From assembly GCF_015058545.1 (NCBI RefSeq), contig NZ_SVCB01000082.1, forward strand, positions 1 through 5,332: a stretch of DNA of 5,332 bases, read 5' to 3'. The notes beneath the pieces were generated by a model. The model made no database searches and had not been told where the DNA came from. It worked only from the letters and a program-made list of their open reading frames with translations. This DNA is from Veillonella sp. GTDB lineage: Bacteria; Bacillota; Negativicutes; Veillonellales; Veillonellaceae. Position 1 is the stretch's first letter. Each line of letters starts with the position of its first letter. Positions 5,131 through 5,332 of this stretch are shown here, piece after piece. A program made the translations under genes and the position numbers.

Positions 5131-5204
5131 GTAATGATATGCTCCCTTTTAGGTAGACACAAGAAATAATAAAATCTTGTGCTACTTAAAAGGGAGTATT
5201 TTTT
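5131..5204 (+). ncRNA. Candidate hairpin small RNA, about 75 nt
   Basis: A promoter-like element ends at 5124. From 5142 a long stem follows: CTCCCTTTTA (5142-5151) pairs with TAAAAGGGAG (5187-5196), continuing through GGTAG with CTACT (one G-T pair), a single bulged A (5157) and CACAAGA (5158-5164) with TCTTGTG (5175-5181). This is about 22 bp with a 10-nt A-rich loop, followed by TTTTTT (5199-5204). The element would yield a short, almost fully double-stranded RNA. There is no reading frame of note inside. It could instead be an attenuator leader or terminator whose downstream gene was displaced by the adjacent insertion sequence. No Rfam family is recognised. Confidence 0.35.
5142..5204 (+). 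terminator. Strong intrinsic terminator hairpin
   Basis: The same 22-bp stem with one bulged A, followed by six T residues, has the form of a strong rho-independent terminator on the plus strand. The minus strand lacks a T tract after the stem, so it is not bidirectional. Confidence 0.75.
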
Positions 5205-5332
5205 GGCTCTTTGTCAAATTTTGGGGCGCTAAAGAGTCTATGCACTTTGAGGAAGGACATGAGACATAACTGTTGCGTGTCCTTTTCTTGCATTGATGAA
5301 TAAAATCCGGTTACGGAAGTAGTGGAAGTTCC
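5205..5332. mobile_element. Possible end of an ISL3-family insertion sequence, cut by window edge
   Basis: The segment starting GGCTCTTTGTCAAA at 5205 resembles, from memory, the terminal inverted repeats of ISL3-family elements, which begin GG and have a GGCTCTTT-like start. The next 128 bases hold no reading frame of note, as expected for the stretch between an IS end and its transposase. GGCTCTTT can fold back on AAAGAGTC (5231-5238). ISL3 elements usually make 8-bp AT-rich target duplications, and the 8 bases before the proposed end are TATTTTTT. The second end and the transposase are outside the window, so neither identity nor orientation is proven. Confidence 0.45.
5251..5286 (+). other. 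Stem-loop within the putative IS end
   Basis: AAGGACA (5253-5259) is perfectly inverted to TGTCCTT (5278-5284), extendable by two G-T pairs, followed by a short TTTTCTT. IS elements often carry such subterminal hairpins to block outside transcription entering the transposase gene. That role is inferred. Confidence 0.4.

Overview
The window looks like a chromosomal segment of a low-to-mid-GC Firmicute, probably a Negativicute (Veillonella/Dialister/Megasphaera type). This is an inference from the protein flavour (a clostridial/negativicute-like glutamine synthetase), strong GGAGG-type Shine-Dalgarno sites and AT-rich intergenic DNA. I could not run a search to confirm it. All supported genes lie on the plus strand.

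Layout. Positions 1-1701 hold the 3' part of a glutamine synthetase gene, cut by the window edge. Positions 1702-1876 are a structured 3' region ending in a long hairpin and T-rich tract; it can be drawn in two competing folds. A good sigma70-type promoter (1978-2006, 17-nt spacer) overlaps a perfect 11-bp inverted repeat and drives three thiamine salvage genes: thiD (2088-2882), thiM (2958-3806) and thiE (3871-4524). A strong intrinsic terminator (4572-4605) closes this cluster.

The three enzymes form one route. ThiM phosphorylates salvaged hydroxyethylthiazole, ThiD phosphorylates hydroxymethylpyrimidine up to the pyrophosphate, and ThiE joins the two into thiamine phosphate. No de novo genes (thiC, thiG, thiS, thiH/O) are visible, and I see no TPP riboswitch before any of the three genes, which is notable for a thi operon.

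Downstream of thiE the DNA becomes visibly AT-rich and holds the least explained part of the window. It has a consensus extended -10 element running straight into the thiE terminator (candidate short RNA), a 6-bp inverted repeat next to a second extended -10, a 72-residue two-helix membrane protein of unknown function (4710-4928), and a run of nested inverted repeats. Next comes a promoter followed at once by a 22-bp stem and T tract (candidate RNA of about 75 nt). From 5205 the sequence resembles the end of an ISL3-family insertion sequence, abutting the T tract of that hairpin. Its transposase would lie beyond the window.
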